Below are positions 1 through 8,246 of a stretch of DNA of 23,887 nucleotides, in pieces. Origin of the DNA: Candidatus Zixiibacteriota bacterium (GTDB lineage Bacteria > Zixibacteria > MSB-5A5 > GN15 > FEB-12); NCBI GenBank assembly GCA_030591625.1, contig JAUVAR010000008.1, positions 1 to 23,887 of the forward strand. Direction: 5' to 3'. The notes under the pieces were generated by a model, which worked only from the letters and a program-made list of their open reading frames with translations, was not told the DNA's origin and ran no database searches. Numbering within the stretch: position 1 is the stretch's first letter; every line of letters begins with the position of its first letter. The translations under genes and the position numbers were made by a program.

Positions 1-241
1 CAAGATGATCAAGCAACCGAACAATTGCCAGAGCTGTGTTCTCAATTGAATACTCGATAGATTCAGTACCTACATTTTCTCCATGTCCGGGAAGATCAAC
101 AACTATCGTCTTAAATTCATCACTTAGACTTGCTGACAATTTCTGCCAGTCAGACTTTGACCCGAGAAAACCATGAAGTAACAATAGCGAGTCCTGCTTT
201 TGCTTATCACCCACGATTTGATATGGCAACATTTTGCTCAT
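1..241 (-). CDS. menH: MenH-like alpha/beta hydrolase (SHCHC synthase), N-terminal part only
   Basis: The reading frame continues past the left edge, so only about the first 80 residues are visible. They begin MSKMLPYQIVGDKQKQDS and contain HGFLGSKSDW and DLPGHGE. These are the oxyanion-hole HGFxG segment and the early DLPGHG strand-turn typical of MenH, the alpha/beta hydrolase-fold enzyme that eliminates pyruvate from SEPHCHC in menaquinone synthesis. The catalytic Ser, Asp and His lie outside the window. The first ATG (241-239) overlaps the menD TAA by one base (TAATG); an in-frame ATG at 232-230 is an alternative start. The position directly after menD supports MenH over a generic hydrolase. 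Family is fairly sure; the exact role is inferred from context. Confidence 0.8.
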   Translation of the reverse strand, partial: MSKMLPYQIVGDKQKQDSLLLLHGFLGSKSDWQKLSASLSDEFKTIVVDLPGHGENVGTESIEYSIENTALAIVRLLDHL

Positions 242-1998
242 TATTGTTCGTTCTTGAATAAATCGATTAATCTTTGACGCACCGACTTTTGATGCTCAAA
301 TGATTTGCGCCTATCGATACTTAACTCAATCAGCCAGTTTTTGGAATCATTGACAGCTTCGGTGTAAAGCACTTCAAACTTTTCTTTCCTGCCAATAGAT
401 GCATAGTTCAATGAAAACATTGAGGCAGCATCTTTAAATTTCAATCCATGGGGAGTCGTAAAATAACGTTCATGAACATCCCCAAGATTGGCGGACGGTA
501 AATGATCAAATATGCCTCCTCCATCATTGTTGAGGACAATAATTTTCAATGGTGTCGAAATTTGTTTGAGCAGTGCAAGTGAATTCAAATCATGCAACAA
601 TGAAAGATCACCAATCACCAGTGTCATAGGCAGTTCACTACCACATGTAAAACCTGCAGCAGTAGCAACCAAACCATCTATACCGCTCGCGCCTCTATTG
701 GTAACAATTTCTTTTGCTTTTGTTGAGAACAGAAAATTATCAAACAGTCGTATCGGCATCGAATTGCCAAGCAACAAGGACGATTGCTCAGGCAACAGCC
801 GTCCAATTGTTCGGGCTGCAACTAATTCAGTTAGTGCGTCATCTTCCTGATCAATAGTTTGTAATATTTTCTCTATCTTATCTCGTTCAACAAACAAGTC
901 ATCATAGCTCTTAGCATGAGAGCGGCGCCCAACAAGCTTCCCGAGTTCATCGCAAATCGTAGATATCTCCCCAGTCAGTCGATCAGAAACAAGATGAGTA
1001 GGATCAAGGTCGCGCATATCAGTATCAATATGCAGATAACATGACAGGTTACTTGTCTGAATAAATTCAAGGAGTGAACGCGAAACTATACGACTGCCTA
1101 CCTGAATAATCGCATCAACATCATTGAGAGAATGCCCACCCGCATTAAGAATAAGATTGAAATTTGGTACGATATGCGGTCCATTGTCTGCGTGTCTCAG
1201 GCCTGACTTGATGTCGGCTATAATCGGCCAACCAAGTTTTTCTGCAAGCTCTGATACGGCAAGCCGTTCATCCCTTGAGCGAAGGGTACCAGCTATGATA
1301 ATACCATGCTGGGCATCTTTAAGTTTATTGGCAACCTGCTCCAACTTGCCTGTATCGATATTTTTGTCCGGCACCACTATATCGTTTAATGAAACACCAT
1401 TCTGATACCATTTTTCGATAGAGTCTTCCGGCTCAACATTTTTATCGCCATCAACAGAAACTAAAGGTTCGCGGAACATGCAGTTCAGATGAACCGGACC
1501 CGGCATGGAACCAGTCGCAGCTTGAATAGCGACAGTTGCTATCTTAAGAATTTCATTGGAGCTATTCTGCTCGTTGGGACAACTGATATCATTTCCGATA
1601 CGAACATATTTGCCGAACAGTCCTGGCTGAACGATCGTTTGATTTGACCCACAATCACGTAGTTCAGGTGGGCGATCTCCGGTCAACAATATCAAAGGAA
1701 GCATTTCTGCTGAAGCTTCTATCACAGCTGGAAGGAAGTTGGCTACTGCCGTGCCTGAGGTACAAATTAAAGCTATTGGTTCTTTTGTTGCGCGGGCCAA
1801 TCCGAGAGCAAAGAAAGCTGCACCGCGTTCGTCGAAGTGAACATGCTTAATAGCTTCACGATTTCGGGCGGCGGCAATAGTTAGTGGAGCACTACGAGAG
1901 CCGGGGGAAATGACAAATCTTCCAACACCGAGTCTGACAAGTTCCTCAATGAGTAAAGAGGAAGCGTATAGGTTGAGGTTGGAATAATCGAGCGTCAT
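241..1998 (-). CDS. menD: 2-succinyl-5-enolpyruvyl-6-hydroxy-3-cyclohexene-1-carboxylate synthase (MenD)
   Basis: Full-length (585 residues) thiamine-diphosphate enzyme that joins 2-oxoglutarate, after decarboxylation, to isochorismate in cytosolic menaquinone synthesis. The N-terminal domain shows ISPGSRSAPLT, HFDERGAAFFALGLAR (the Glu that activates the cofactor lies in the equivalent of HFDER) and CTSGTAVANFLPAV. LTGDRPPELRDCGSNQTI follows. The C-terminal ThDP/metal-binding region has GDLSLLHDLNS and VLNNDGGGIFDHLP. These are strongly MenD-specific. Its ATG overlaps the menF TGA as ATGA, so translation is probably coupled; no strong Shine-Dalgarno is visible. It lies between menF and menH. 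Confidence 0.97.
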   Translation of the reverse strand: MTLDYSNLNLYASSLLIEELVRLGVGRFVISPGSRSAPLTIAAARNREAIKHVHFDERGAAFFALGLARATKEPIALICTSGTAVANFLPAVIEASAEMLPLILLTGDRPPELRDCGSNQTIVQPGLFGKYVRIGNDISCPNEQNSSNEILKIATVAIQAATGSMPGPVHLNCMFREPLVSVDGDKNVEPEDSIEKWYQNGVSLNDIVVPDKNIDTGKLEQVANKLKDAQHGIIIAGTLRSRDERLAVSELAEKLGWPIIADIKSGLRHADNGPHIVPNFNLILNAGGHSLNDVDAIIQVGSRIVSRSLLEFIQTSNLSCYLHIDTDMRDLDPTHLVSDRLTGEISTICDELGKLVGRRSHAKSYDDLFVERDKIEKILQTIDQEDDALTELVAARTIGRLLPEQSSLLLGNSMPIRLFDNFLFSTKAKEIVTNRGASGIDGLVATAAGFTCGSELPMTLVIGDLSLLHDLNSLALLKQISTPLKIIVLNNDGGGIFDHLPSANLGDVHERYFTTPHGLKFKDAASMFSLNYASIGRKEKFEVLYTEAVNDSKNWLIELSIDRRKSFEHQKSVRQRLIDLFKNEQ

Positions 1999-3383
1999 GA
2001 TCCAGTCATTGCTCGCAGGAAATTAGAAATTTTGTTTTCAATTTCGTTCCATTCAGACTCTGCCTCTGAACCACGAACAATACCAGCACCTGAATAGAGT
2101 GAGACTTTCTTACCTTCAATTAGACCTGATCTGATGGCCACAGCAATCTGCGCTTCATCCGCAGAAATCCATCCTATCGGACCCGCATACCATCCACGGT
2201 CAAATGGCTCGAGCATGTTGATTTCTTTCCTGGCCATTTCTGTTGGCGACCCATTAACCGCCGGAGTAGGATGAAGCGTTTGAATAATTTCAAGATCTGC
2301 AACAGCCCCCGACAACTCCGCCTCAAATTCAGCAGCGAGATGTTGCACTCGGGCAAGTTTCCTGACTTTCAAACGCGAGACAATTCGAACATCACTACAA
2401 AGAGAACGAAGTGACTCTTCAACCGCATCAACAACAAACGAATGTTCAAGTAAATCTTTCTTGGAATTTAGAAGCTGCTCAGCTAATTGAGCATCTTCAT
2501 TGTCATTACTACTTCGGCCTGTTGTTCCTGCGACTGCCTCAGAGAAAACTTGTTTTCCAAGACGTGAATAAAGCCGTTCCGGTGAGGCACCGGCAAAACA
2601 GATTCCATTTTCTGGTTCAAGACAAAATATTGTGCAGTCAAAACTATTTTCCTTGAGGCGCCTTACTAAACCCCATGCAGAAACATCTGTATCAAACATT
2701 AAGTCAGATTTACGTGCCAGTACAATTTTATCGGATCCGCCCGATTCAAATTTTTCAAGGGTACTGTTTATAGAATTTGTCCATGCGGAACGGTCAGGAT
2801 AATCAACACGAGATGATATTATCATCGGTTCTGAAACAACATTGCTAACTTCGCATAAAACAATATTTTCTAAACGATTACAAACTTCCGTGAATTTCTC
2901 ATCGGACAAATTTTCTTTCGACAGGTTGCAGGCAAGTTCGTAAGTATCATCTTTTCGGCTTAGTTCAAATAATGGCATAAAGAAAAAACCACCATCAAAT
3001 GCAATCCATTCAGCATCGCAATTTGTTGCACGAGTTTTATCGAATGGTAATCCACCAAACAGTCTTATCGATCGAGTCTTTTTATCGGTAGAAGATGAAA
3101 GAGTAGAAATAGTTTCATTCAATAGTTGTTCATCGTTGGTTGCAATTTTAAGAGTCGTACCGATTGCAGCCGATTCAAACTTGCCGTCACGACTCATCCA
3201 GTAACATTTTGGGGTATCTGGCTGGCATGAAATCCAAGTTAGAATATCGAAAGACTCAACCCGAGCGGTCAGTCGCACGAACAGTTCCATTTGCACTGGG
3301 TCGATTGCTTTAAGCTGCTTTAGTAAACTCAAAACAGCCGAACGCAAAGAATTGTCAACTTCGTTAATACCGACCTGACTCAA
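1995..3383 (-). CDS. menF: Isochorismate synthase (MenF)
   Basis: Chorismate-binding enzyme of 462 residues that converts chorismate to isochorismate, the first committed step of menaquinone synthesis. Visible family motifs are SDKIVLARKSDL, CFAGASPERLYSR, EAVAGTTGRS, EHSFVVDAVEESL, LHPTPAVNGSPTEMAR and YSGAGIVRGSEAESEW, covering the active-site and Mg-binding region of MenF/EntC/PchA enzymes. The first ~150 residues are less conserved, as is usual. The start is TTG at 3383-3381, overlapping the menG stop as TTGA, with an AGGAG ribosome site at 3395-3391 seven bases upstream that supports this rare start. Salicylate or siderophore use is unlikely given the menG and menD neighbours. Confidence 0.95.
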   Translation of the reverse strand: MSQVGINEVDNSLRSAVLSLLKQLKAIDPVQMELFVRLTARVESFDILTWISCQPDTPKCYWMSRDGKFESAAIGTTLKIATNDEQLLNETISTLSSSTDKKTRSIRLFGGLPFDKTRATNCDAEWIAFDGGFFFMPLFELSRKDDTYELACNLSKENLSDEKFTEVCNRLENIVLCEVSNVVSEPMIISSRVDYPDRSAWTNSINSTLEKFESGGSDKIVLARKSDLMFDTDVSAWGLVRRLKENSFDCTIFCLEPENGICFAGASPERLYSRLGKQVFSEAVAGTTGRSSNDNEDAQLAEQLLNSKKDLLEHSFVVDAVEESLRSLCSDVRIVSRLKVRKLARVQHLAAEFEAELSGAVADLEIIQTLHPTPAVNGSPTEMARKEINMLEPFDRGWYAGPIGWISADEAQIAVAIRSGLIEGKKVSLYSGAGIVRGSEAESEWNEIENKISNFLRAMTGS

Positions 3384-4183
3384 TGCTTCTCTCCTACGTA
3401 GATCGATGCAATACCAAATGTAAGCAACGTTTGTTTGACATTCACAAATCCTGCCACGTTCATTAATTTACAGAACGATTCACCGTAAGGAAATGTTTCA
3501 ACAGTTCGGTTCAAATAGCGATATGCGGAATCATCACCCGAGATCAACCGTCCAAGACGTGGGAGTATAAATCGGAAATAGAACAAGTAGAACGATTTGA
3601 ACAATGCATTACGAGGCAATGAAAATTCAAGAATAATTGCTCGTCCACCCGCGGTAAGAACTCGATGCATCTCTTTTAACGTACGATCAAGTTCGACGAC
3701 ATTACGAACCCCAAACGAAATAGATACCGCATTAAATGAATTATCTGCAAACGGTATCGATTCGGCATTACCTTTTTCAAGATGTAGTTTTTTCTCAAGA
3801 CCAAGCGATGTCAGTTTTTGTCGTCCAATCTCAAGCATTCCATCTGAGAGATCAATCCCGGTTCCTTCAGTGACTCGCCCGGTTGCATAAAGCGCAAGTA
3901 GTTGATCGCCAGTACCGGTTGCCAGATCGAGTACTTTCAAATCATCCCCATCAGGCAGATACGTAGCAGATTGTTTTCTCCAAACTTTGTCACGATTAGC
4001 AGAGAGGAAATGATTTAGAAAATCATATCGGTGTGCGATTCGATCAAACATTTCAGGCACATCTGCACGCGAAGGATTTTCAATCATATCCTTCTGGTCT
4101 GTCTGATTTTGAGTAGCAGCAGACTGACTAAATTTGTCACCAGACTGTTGATTGAGAGAATCGTCTGTCATAACCTGTTTCAC
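3380..4183 (-). CDS. menG: Demethylmenaquinone methyltransferase (MenG/UbiE)
   Basis: SAM-dependent C-methyltransferase for the last step of menaquinone synthesis. MFDRIAHRYDFLNHFLS and the following DKVWR match the UbiE/COQ5 signature. VLDLATGTGDQL is the SAM-binding motif I, followed by GIDLSDGMLEIGRQKL, ISFGVRNVVELDRTL and HRVLTAGGRAIILEFSLP. The family normally begins close to the MFDRIA segment; here about 44 polar residues rich in Gln, Ser, Asp and Asn precede it. The start used is GTG at 4183 (weak AAGG seven bases upstream); ATG at 4171 is a close alternative and an internal ATG encoding MIENPSR would remove most of the extension. It is the first gene of the men operon. Confidence 0.93.
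   Translation of the reverse strand: MKQVMTDDSLNQQSGDKFSQSAATQNQTDQKDMIENPSRADVPEMFDRIAHRYDFLNHFLSANRDKVWRKQSATYLPDGDDLKVLDLATGTGDQLLALYATGRVTEGTGIDLSDGMLEIGRQKLTSLGLEKKLHLEKGNAESIPFADNSFNAVSISFGVRNVVELDRTLKEMHRVLTAGGRAIILEFSLPRNALFKSFYLFYFRFILPRLGRLISGDDSAYRYLNRTVETFPYGESFCKLMNVAGFVNVKQTLLTFGIASIYVGEKH
3391..3395 (-). promoter_or_regulatory. Ribosome binding site deciding the TTG start of menF
   Basis: AGGAG on the minus strand lies seven bases before TTG at 3383. There is no ATG or GTG at comparable spacing, so it supports the TTG start. It lies inside the last codons of menG. Confidence 0.7.
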
Positions 4184-4215
4184 ATTCGGGCCTTATTTAC
4201 ATTATCTGTCGCAAT

Positions 4216-4246
4216 ATTATAAATTATAAAGCAACGGTTGAGGCAA
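4216..4246 (-). promoter_or_regulatory. Possible sigma-70 promoter of the men operon
   Basis: On the minus strand TATAAT occurs twice (4221-4216 and 4228-4223). The first has TTGCCT at 4246-4241 with a 19-base spacer, longer than the usual 17. The consensus -10 sequences are clear, but the region is AT-rich and the -35 is imperfect, so this is only a candidate. Confidence 0.35.
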
Positions 4247-4276
4247 ATATAATCAATGTCGGCAGAGATTCAAGCC

Positions 4277-4305
4277 CTATAAGGCAATCCTTTAGAGTCT
4301 ATAAG
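4277..4305. repeat. Direct repeat CTATAAG, 22 bases apart
   Basis: CTATAAG occurs at 4277-4283 and again at 4299-4305. The 22-base period is about two helical turns, and the pair lies upstream of the candidate men promoter. It could be a protein-binding site or chance in AT-rich DNA. Confidence 0.3.
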
Positions 4306-4308
4306 CGG

Positions 4309-4353
4309 TTGCACCTATACCACTTACGAGAGCAAGATGGTATTCTTGTGCAA
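4309..4353 (-). other. Long interrupted stem-loop between lepA and menG
   Basis: The arms pair in three blocks: TTGCAC (4309-4314) with GTGCAA (4348-4353), ATACCA (4317-4322) with TGGTAT (4338-4343), and CTTAC (4323-4327) with GCAAG (4332-4336), around a four-base loop at 4328-4331. One position is an A-C mismatch on the plus strand but a G-U wobble on the minus strand, which favours minus-strand RNA. It lies 38 bases after the lepA stop and lacks a following T-run, so it is not a classic intrinsic terminator. It may be an RNA 3'-end, a processing site or a leader element. Confidence 0.55.
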
Positions 4354-4391
4354 AGGAAGGATATTGACAGAATTAAAATGAATATTGGGTG

Positions 4392-6194
4392 TCAGCGTTC
4401 GATCTGCAGAGCGGCAAGAAACGCTTCCTGAGGGACTTCAACAGTGCCGACTTGTTTCATCCGTTTTTTCCCCTCTTTCTGCTTTTCAAGCAGTTTACGC
4501 TTACGCGTAATATCGCCACCATAGCATTTGGCGGTTACATTCTTACGAAGCGGTCGCACAGTTGCGCGACTTACAATCCGACTTCCGATAGTAGCCTGGA
4601 TAATAACCTCAAACATCTGACGCGGTATCAGTTTACGAAGTTTTTCATTTATCGCCAGACCATACTTGTATGCCTTCTCGCGATGAATGATGACAGAAAG
4701 AGCATCAACCGGTTCGTTATTCAACAAAATGTCGAGCTTAACAAGATCAGCACGCTTGTAGTAAGGCATGCCATAATCGAAAGATGCATAACCACGAGAT
4801 AGGGATTTAAGTTTATCGTAGAAATCAAAAATGATCTCACCAAGCGGAAATGAGAAATTGAGATTCACACGAGTAATAGTAATATACTCGGTGCTTTTAT
4901 AAATTCCGCGTCGTTCAGTTGCGAGCCGCATCATTGGACCGATGTAATCAGCCGGGACGATTATCTGTGCATCAACATACGGCTCCTCTACATGATCGAT
5001 ATCGCCAGCTTTGGGCATCTTGGCCGGATTATCAACTTCAACTACTTCGCCATCTTCCTTAAAAACTTGATACTCAACATTCGGAACAGTATTGATAATC
5101 GTCTGGTTATATTCTCTAGAAAGTCGTTCGGTGATTATCTCCATATGGAGAAGCCCCAAAAATCCGACACGGAAACCAAAACCTAAAGCTGTTGACGTTT
5201 CAGGCGTGAAAACCAGCGACGCATCATTTAGCTTTAATTTTTCGAGTGACTCACGAAGCGCATTGTAATCTTCGGCAACTGCTGGATAGAGACCCGAGAA
5301 AACCATCGGTTTAATATCGACAAAACCCTGCAACGCCTTTTTGGCAGGTCTGGCTGTATGGGTAACCGTGTCACCAATTTTCGTATCGGCAACCTGTTTA
5401 ATTGAGGCGTTGAAATATCCTACTTCACCAACCTCGAGTGCTTCCAAAGGAACCGCACCAAGTCTGAAAAAGCCAACTTCATCGACATCATGCACCGAGC
5501 CGGTGGACATAAACTTAACGCGGTCACCTTTGCGAAGTCGCCCATTGGCGATCTTAACAAACGGTCTCGCCCCACGATATGTCTCATAATCAGAATCAAA
5601 AACCATCGCCTGAAGTTCTGCGTCGGGATCACCTTCGGGAGGTGGGAGGACATTTATGATCGCTTCAAGAAGCTCGTCAATGCCGGTCCCCTCTTTGGCC
5701 GAGCAGAGAATTACTTCCTCAGGTTTGCACCCAAGCAGATCGACAATTTCGGTTCGAACTCTTTCAGGGTCGGCGTTGGGAAGATCAATTTTATTAACAA
5801 CCGGCAGGATATCCAATTCGTTATCCATTGCCAGATATAGGTTTGACAGAGTTTGTGCCTCAATCCCCTGAGCCGCATCGACTACCAAAACAGCCCCTTC
5901 ACAGGCTGCAAGCGAGCGACTTACTTCATACGTAAAATCGACATGCCCCGGTGTATCGATCAAATTGAGCTGATATTTCGAATTATCTGCAGCTTTGTAG
6001 TCCATCCGAATAGCATGAGCTTTGATCGTAATCCCGCGCTCCTTCTCAAGATCCATCGAATCGAGCACCTGGTTGTGGAACTGACGGTCAGAGATCGTCC
6101 TTGTCCGCTGCAGGAGCCTGTCAGCGAGAGTCGATTTGCCATGATCGATATGGGCAATAATCGAGAAATTGCGAATATGTTTTGTGCTGCTCAT
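4392..6194 (-). CDS. lepA: Elongation factor 4 (LepA)
   Basis: Ribosomal translocase-like GTPase, 600 residues, the normal LepA length. The G domain begins almost at the N-terminus: [15 protein letters not shown] (Walker A), [12 protein letters not shown] (switch I), [17 protein letters not shown] (switch II) and [11 protein letters not shown] (guanine specificity). The LepA-specific C-terminal domain is recognisable by [20 protein letters not shown] and ends [10 protein letters not shown]. It acts on the ribosome in the cytosol. The ATG at 6194 has no Shine-Dalgarno in the ~16 bases before it; an 11-bp hairpin precedes it instead. It is separated from the men operon by ~208 bases, so it may or may not be cotranscribed. 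Confidence 0.98.
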   Translation of the reverse strand: MSSTKHIRNFSIIAHIDHGKSTLADRLLQRTRTISDRQFHNQVLDSMDLEKERGITIKAHAIRMDYKAADNSKYQLNLIDTPGHVDFTYEVSRSLAACEGAVLVVDAAQGIEAQTLSNLYLAMDNELDILPVVNKIDLPNADPERVRTEIVDLLGCKPEEVILCSAKEGTGIDELLEAIINVLPPPEGDPDAELQAMVFDSDYETYRGARPFVKIANGRLRKGDRVKFMSTGSVHDVDEVGFFRLGAVPLEALEVGEVGYFNASIKQVADTKIGDTVTHTARPAKKALQGFVDIKPMVFSGLYPAVAEDYNALRESLEKLKLNDASLVFTPETSTALGFGFRVGFLGLLHMEIITERLSREYNQTIINTVPNVEYQVFKEDGEVVEVDNPAKMPKAGDIDHVEEPYVDAQIIVPADYIGPMMRLATERRGIYKSTEYITITRVNLNFSFPLGEIIFDFYDKLKSLSRGYASFDYGMPYYKRADLVKLDILLNNEPVDALSVIIHREKAYKYGLAINEKLRKLIPRQMFEVIIQATIGSRIVSRATVRPLRKNVTAKCYGGDITRKRKLLEKQKEGKKRMKQVGTVEVPQEAFLAALQIER

Positions 6195-6203
6195 AATAAT
6201 ATA

Positions 6204-6230
6204 TATCGGCCATCTTTGGGATGGCCGATA
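6204..6230 (-). other. Perfect 11-bp stem-loop in the lepA leader
   Basis: TATCGGCCATC (6204-6214) pairs perfectly with GATGGCCGATA (6220-6230) around a five-base loop. On the minus strand its base ends ten bases before the lepA ATG, and the RNA predicted from the promoter at 6239-6267 would begin within a few bases of its outer edge. A role as terminator for the upstream amidohydrolase is less likely because the sequence that follows is mixed A/T, not a T-run. Confidence 0.55.
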
Positions 6231-6238
6231 GGAAGCCG

Positions 6239-6267
6239 AAGGTACCTCATTAACGCCCGAAAGTCAA
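6239..6267 (-). promoter_or_regulatory. Candidate lepA promoter
   Basis: On the minus strand TTGACT (6267-6262) is followed after exactly 17 bases by TACCTT (6244-6239). The -35 matches five of six consensus bases, the -10 only the conserved TA...T positions. Predicted transcription starts near 6232, giving a leader of about 38 nt made mostly of the 6204-6230 hairpin. Confidence 0.4.
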
Positions 6268-6314
6268 ATTGAGGGTTTTGGGTCACAAGAGTCTATTTGA
6301 AACAACGCCCCCCC

Positions 6315-8042
6315 CTACTCTCCAGCCTTGTAAACCACTTCGCCACCGATAATCGTATAAAGCACTTTCACTCCACCAAGTTCTTCCTCTGGCAAAGTCA
6401 GCAAATCACCCGAAAGCACAACGATATCTGCAAGCATCCCCGGCGTAATACTCCCCTTATCTCGCTCCTCAAAAGCTGCATAAGCAGCATTAACCGTATA
6501 TGACCGCAACGCCTCTGTACGTGACATCACCTGCGACGGATAGAACTGGTCGCCGTTATTCATTCGACGCGTAACAGTAGAAACAAAATTTGCAAGCGGG
6601 TCAACATCCTCAACTGGCGTATCGGTACCATTGCAAATCATCGCCCCACTCTCCATCAACTTACGCCAAACATACGCGCCCTCTTCAGCTCGCTTGTCGC
6701 CAATACGCTTCGGTACCCAGGGGCCATCGGAGGTACAGTGCACACCCTGCATCGCAGCGATTATCCCAAGCTCTGCAAACCTCGGAATGTCATCAAGACT
6801 CAGATGCTGTGCATGTTCAATCCGCCAGCGCATGTCAAGCTCTTTGGAGTTTTCGTATGCTTTCTCATATATATCGAGTGCCTGCTGGTTTCCTCTATCA
6901 CCTATCGCATGAACACAAAGTTGAAAATTAAATTCCGATGCCAGACGTGCAGTCTCTTTAAGATATTCTATATCAATCGTATTCAAACCTCTTGAGGTCG
7001 GCATATCTTCGTACGGTTCCAAAAGCCACGCCCCATGACTCCCAAGCGCACCGTCGATTGAACGCTTTATCGAACGAACCGTCAGATGATCATTACCATA
7101 TCCAATCATTCGAGCATCTCCAAGACGTTCCTCAAGTATATGATTGCTATCTGAGAGCATGATGTATAACCGCAAAGCTATTTCATCGTTGTCGATCATC
7201 TCTTTGAACCGCAGTACCGTATCGAGCGGTGTACCGGCATCATGAAAAGATGTTACCCCCTTGCTCAAGCATTCATTCACTGCAAGCATAACCATTCGTT
7301 CAAAATCTTCTTCTTCATCGGCGCGACTTTTTTGCGACAACTCTTCCTCCAACGCAAGAAAGAGTTGGTCCGATGCATTTTCTCGAAATATCCCTATTGG
7401 ATCACCCTTAGCATCTCGAACAATTTCGCCACCTTCAGGGTTGGGTGTATTGTGATCTATTCCTGCTAATTCCATAGCTTTCGCATTCGCCATGACAGCA
7501 TGACCACTCGCGTGCGACAATAGAACCGGATTGTCGGGAGATACGCGACTGAGTGCATCATGAAGCGGCAGCCCATCAACATTCGGATTCGGCACTTCAT
7601 CCCATTTCTCCTGATGCCATCCACGTCCAAGAATCCACTCCCCAGGTCGGGCTTTTATTGCTGCCTCAGAGACCATCACAACAATATCATCATATGTTTT
7701 CGCATCGTTGAGACGAAGACGCATCAGTGATTTGCCCAACGATAGAAAATGACCATGAGATTCTATAAAACCAGGACTAACAAACGAACCATCGAGATCA
7801 ATTACTTTTGTCTGATCATCCTGGAGCTCAGCTATTTCAGAATCAGTCCCAACTGCCAGAATTCGACCCTCAAAAACAGCTACTGACTGAGCAACCTTAT
7901 TATCACCATCAAGGGTGATAATCTTCCCATTCTTCAAAACAAGATCTGCTGATGGTAACAGTGACATGCAACCAGAAAATACAATACTGATTAACAATAT
8001 CAGTCCGGTTACAATTATGCTGGTAAGTCTTAATTGGTTCAT
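6315..8042 (-). CDS. Lipoprotein amidohydrolase of the YtcJ/AepA type
   Basis: Metal-dependent amidohydrolase-3 family protein. The metal and active-site motifs ESHGHF, HASGHA, HAIGDRGN, RIEHAQHL and NGTDTPVE are present in the usual order. The N-terminus has a hydrophobic segment ending VFSGC, a lipobox, so the protein is probably exported and lipid-anchored. The in-frame ATG at 8060 gives an unlikely longer n-region; the ATG at 8042 is preceded five bases away by GAGGG (8052-8048) and gives a cleaner signal peptide MNQLRLTSIIVTG, so I use it (575 residues). Substrate cannot be told from sequence; relatives act on varied amides or cyclic amides. It is transcribed toward lepA but a lepA promoter is predicted after it. 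Confidence 0.88.
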   Translation of the reverse strand: MNQLRLTSIIVTGLILLISIVFSGCMSLLPSADLVLKNGKIITLDGDNKVAQSVAVFEGRILAVGTDSEIAELQDDQTKVIDLDGSFVSPGFIESHGHFLSLGKSLMRLRLNDAKTYDDIVVMVSEAAIKARPGEWILGRGWHQEKWDEVPNPNVDGLPLHDALSRVSPDNPVLLSHASGHAVMANAKAMELAGIDHNTPNPEGGEIVRDAKGDPIGIFRENASDQLFLALEEELSQKSRADEEEDFERMVMLAVNECLSKGVTSFHDAGTPLDTVLRFKEMIDNDEIALRLYIMLSDSNHILEERLGDARMIGYGNDHLTVRSIKRSIDGALGSHGAWLLEPYEDMPTSRGLNTIDIEYLKETARLASEFNFQLCVHAIGDRGNQQALDIYEKAYENSKELDMRWRIEHAQHLSLDDIPRFAELGIIAAMQGVHCTSDGPWVPKRIGDKRAEEGAYVWRKLMESGAMICNGTDTPVEDVDPLANFVSTVTRRMNNGDQFYPSQVMSRTEALRSYTVNAAYAAFEERDKGSITPGMLADIVVLSGDLLTLPEEELGGVKVLYTIIGGEVVYKAGE

Positions 8043-8246
8043 AATCACCCTCGCTGTCATTTAGTTCAATTTCATAGACTAATTTTAATCCAATCTTATG
8101 ATGATGAAAGAAAAAAACTGTCCATAATCTACCATTTTATGATATCTGACAGAGATAGTAACTTGACATATTAATACTATACAACCAAATTCACCTATAG
8201 AAATATTTGTCATAGACAGTGACCCAGACAGGAGATAATAAATTAG

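Noticed and set aside
6308..6315. Run of eight C at the end of the amidohydrolase gene, as a possible slippage site
   Set aside because: On the coding strand the run begins at the last base of the TAG stop, so slippage there would not change the protein.
8061..8246. Cobalamin or SAM riboswitch before the methyltransferase operon
   Set aside because: The gap is AT-rich and I see no B12-box-like or SAM-box-like conserved segments. A TTGACA at 8163-8168 has no acceptable -10 at 16-18 bases, so I did not call a promoter.
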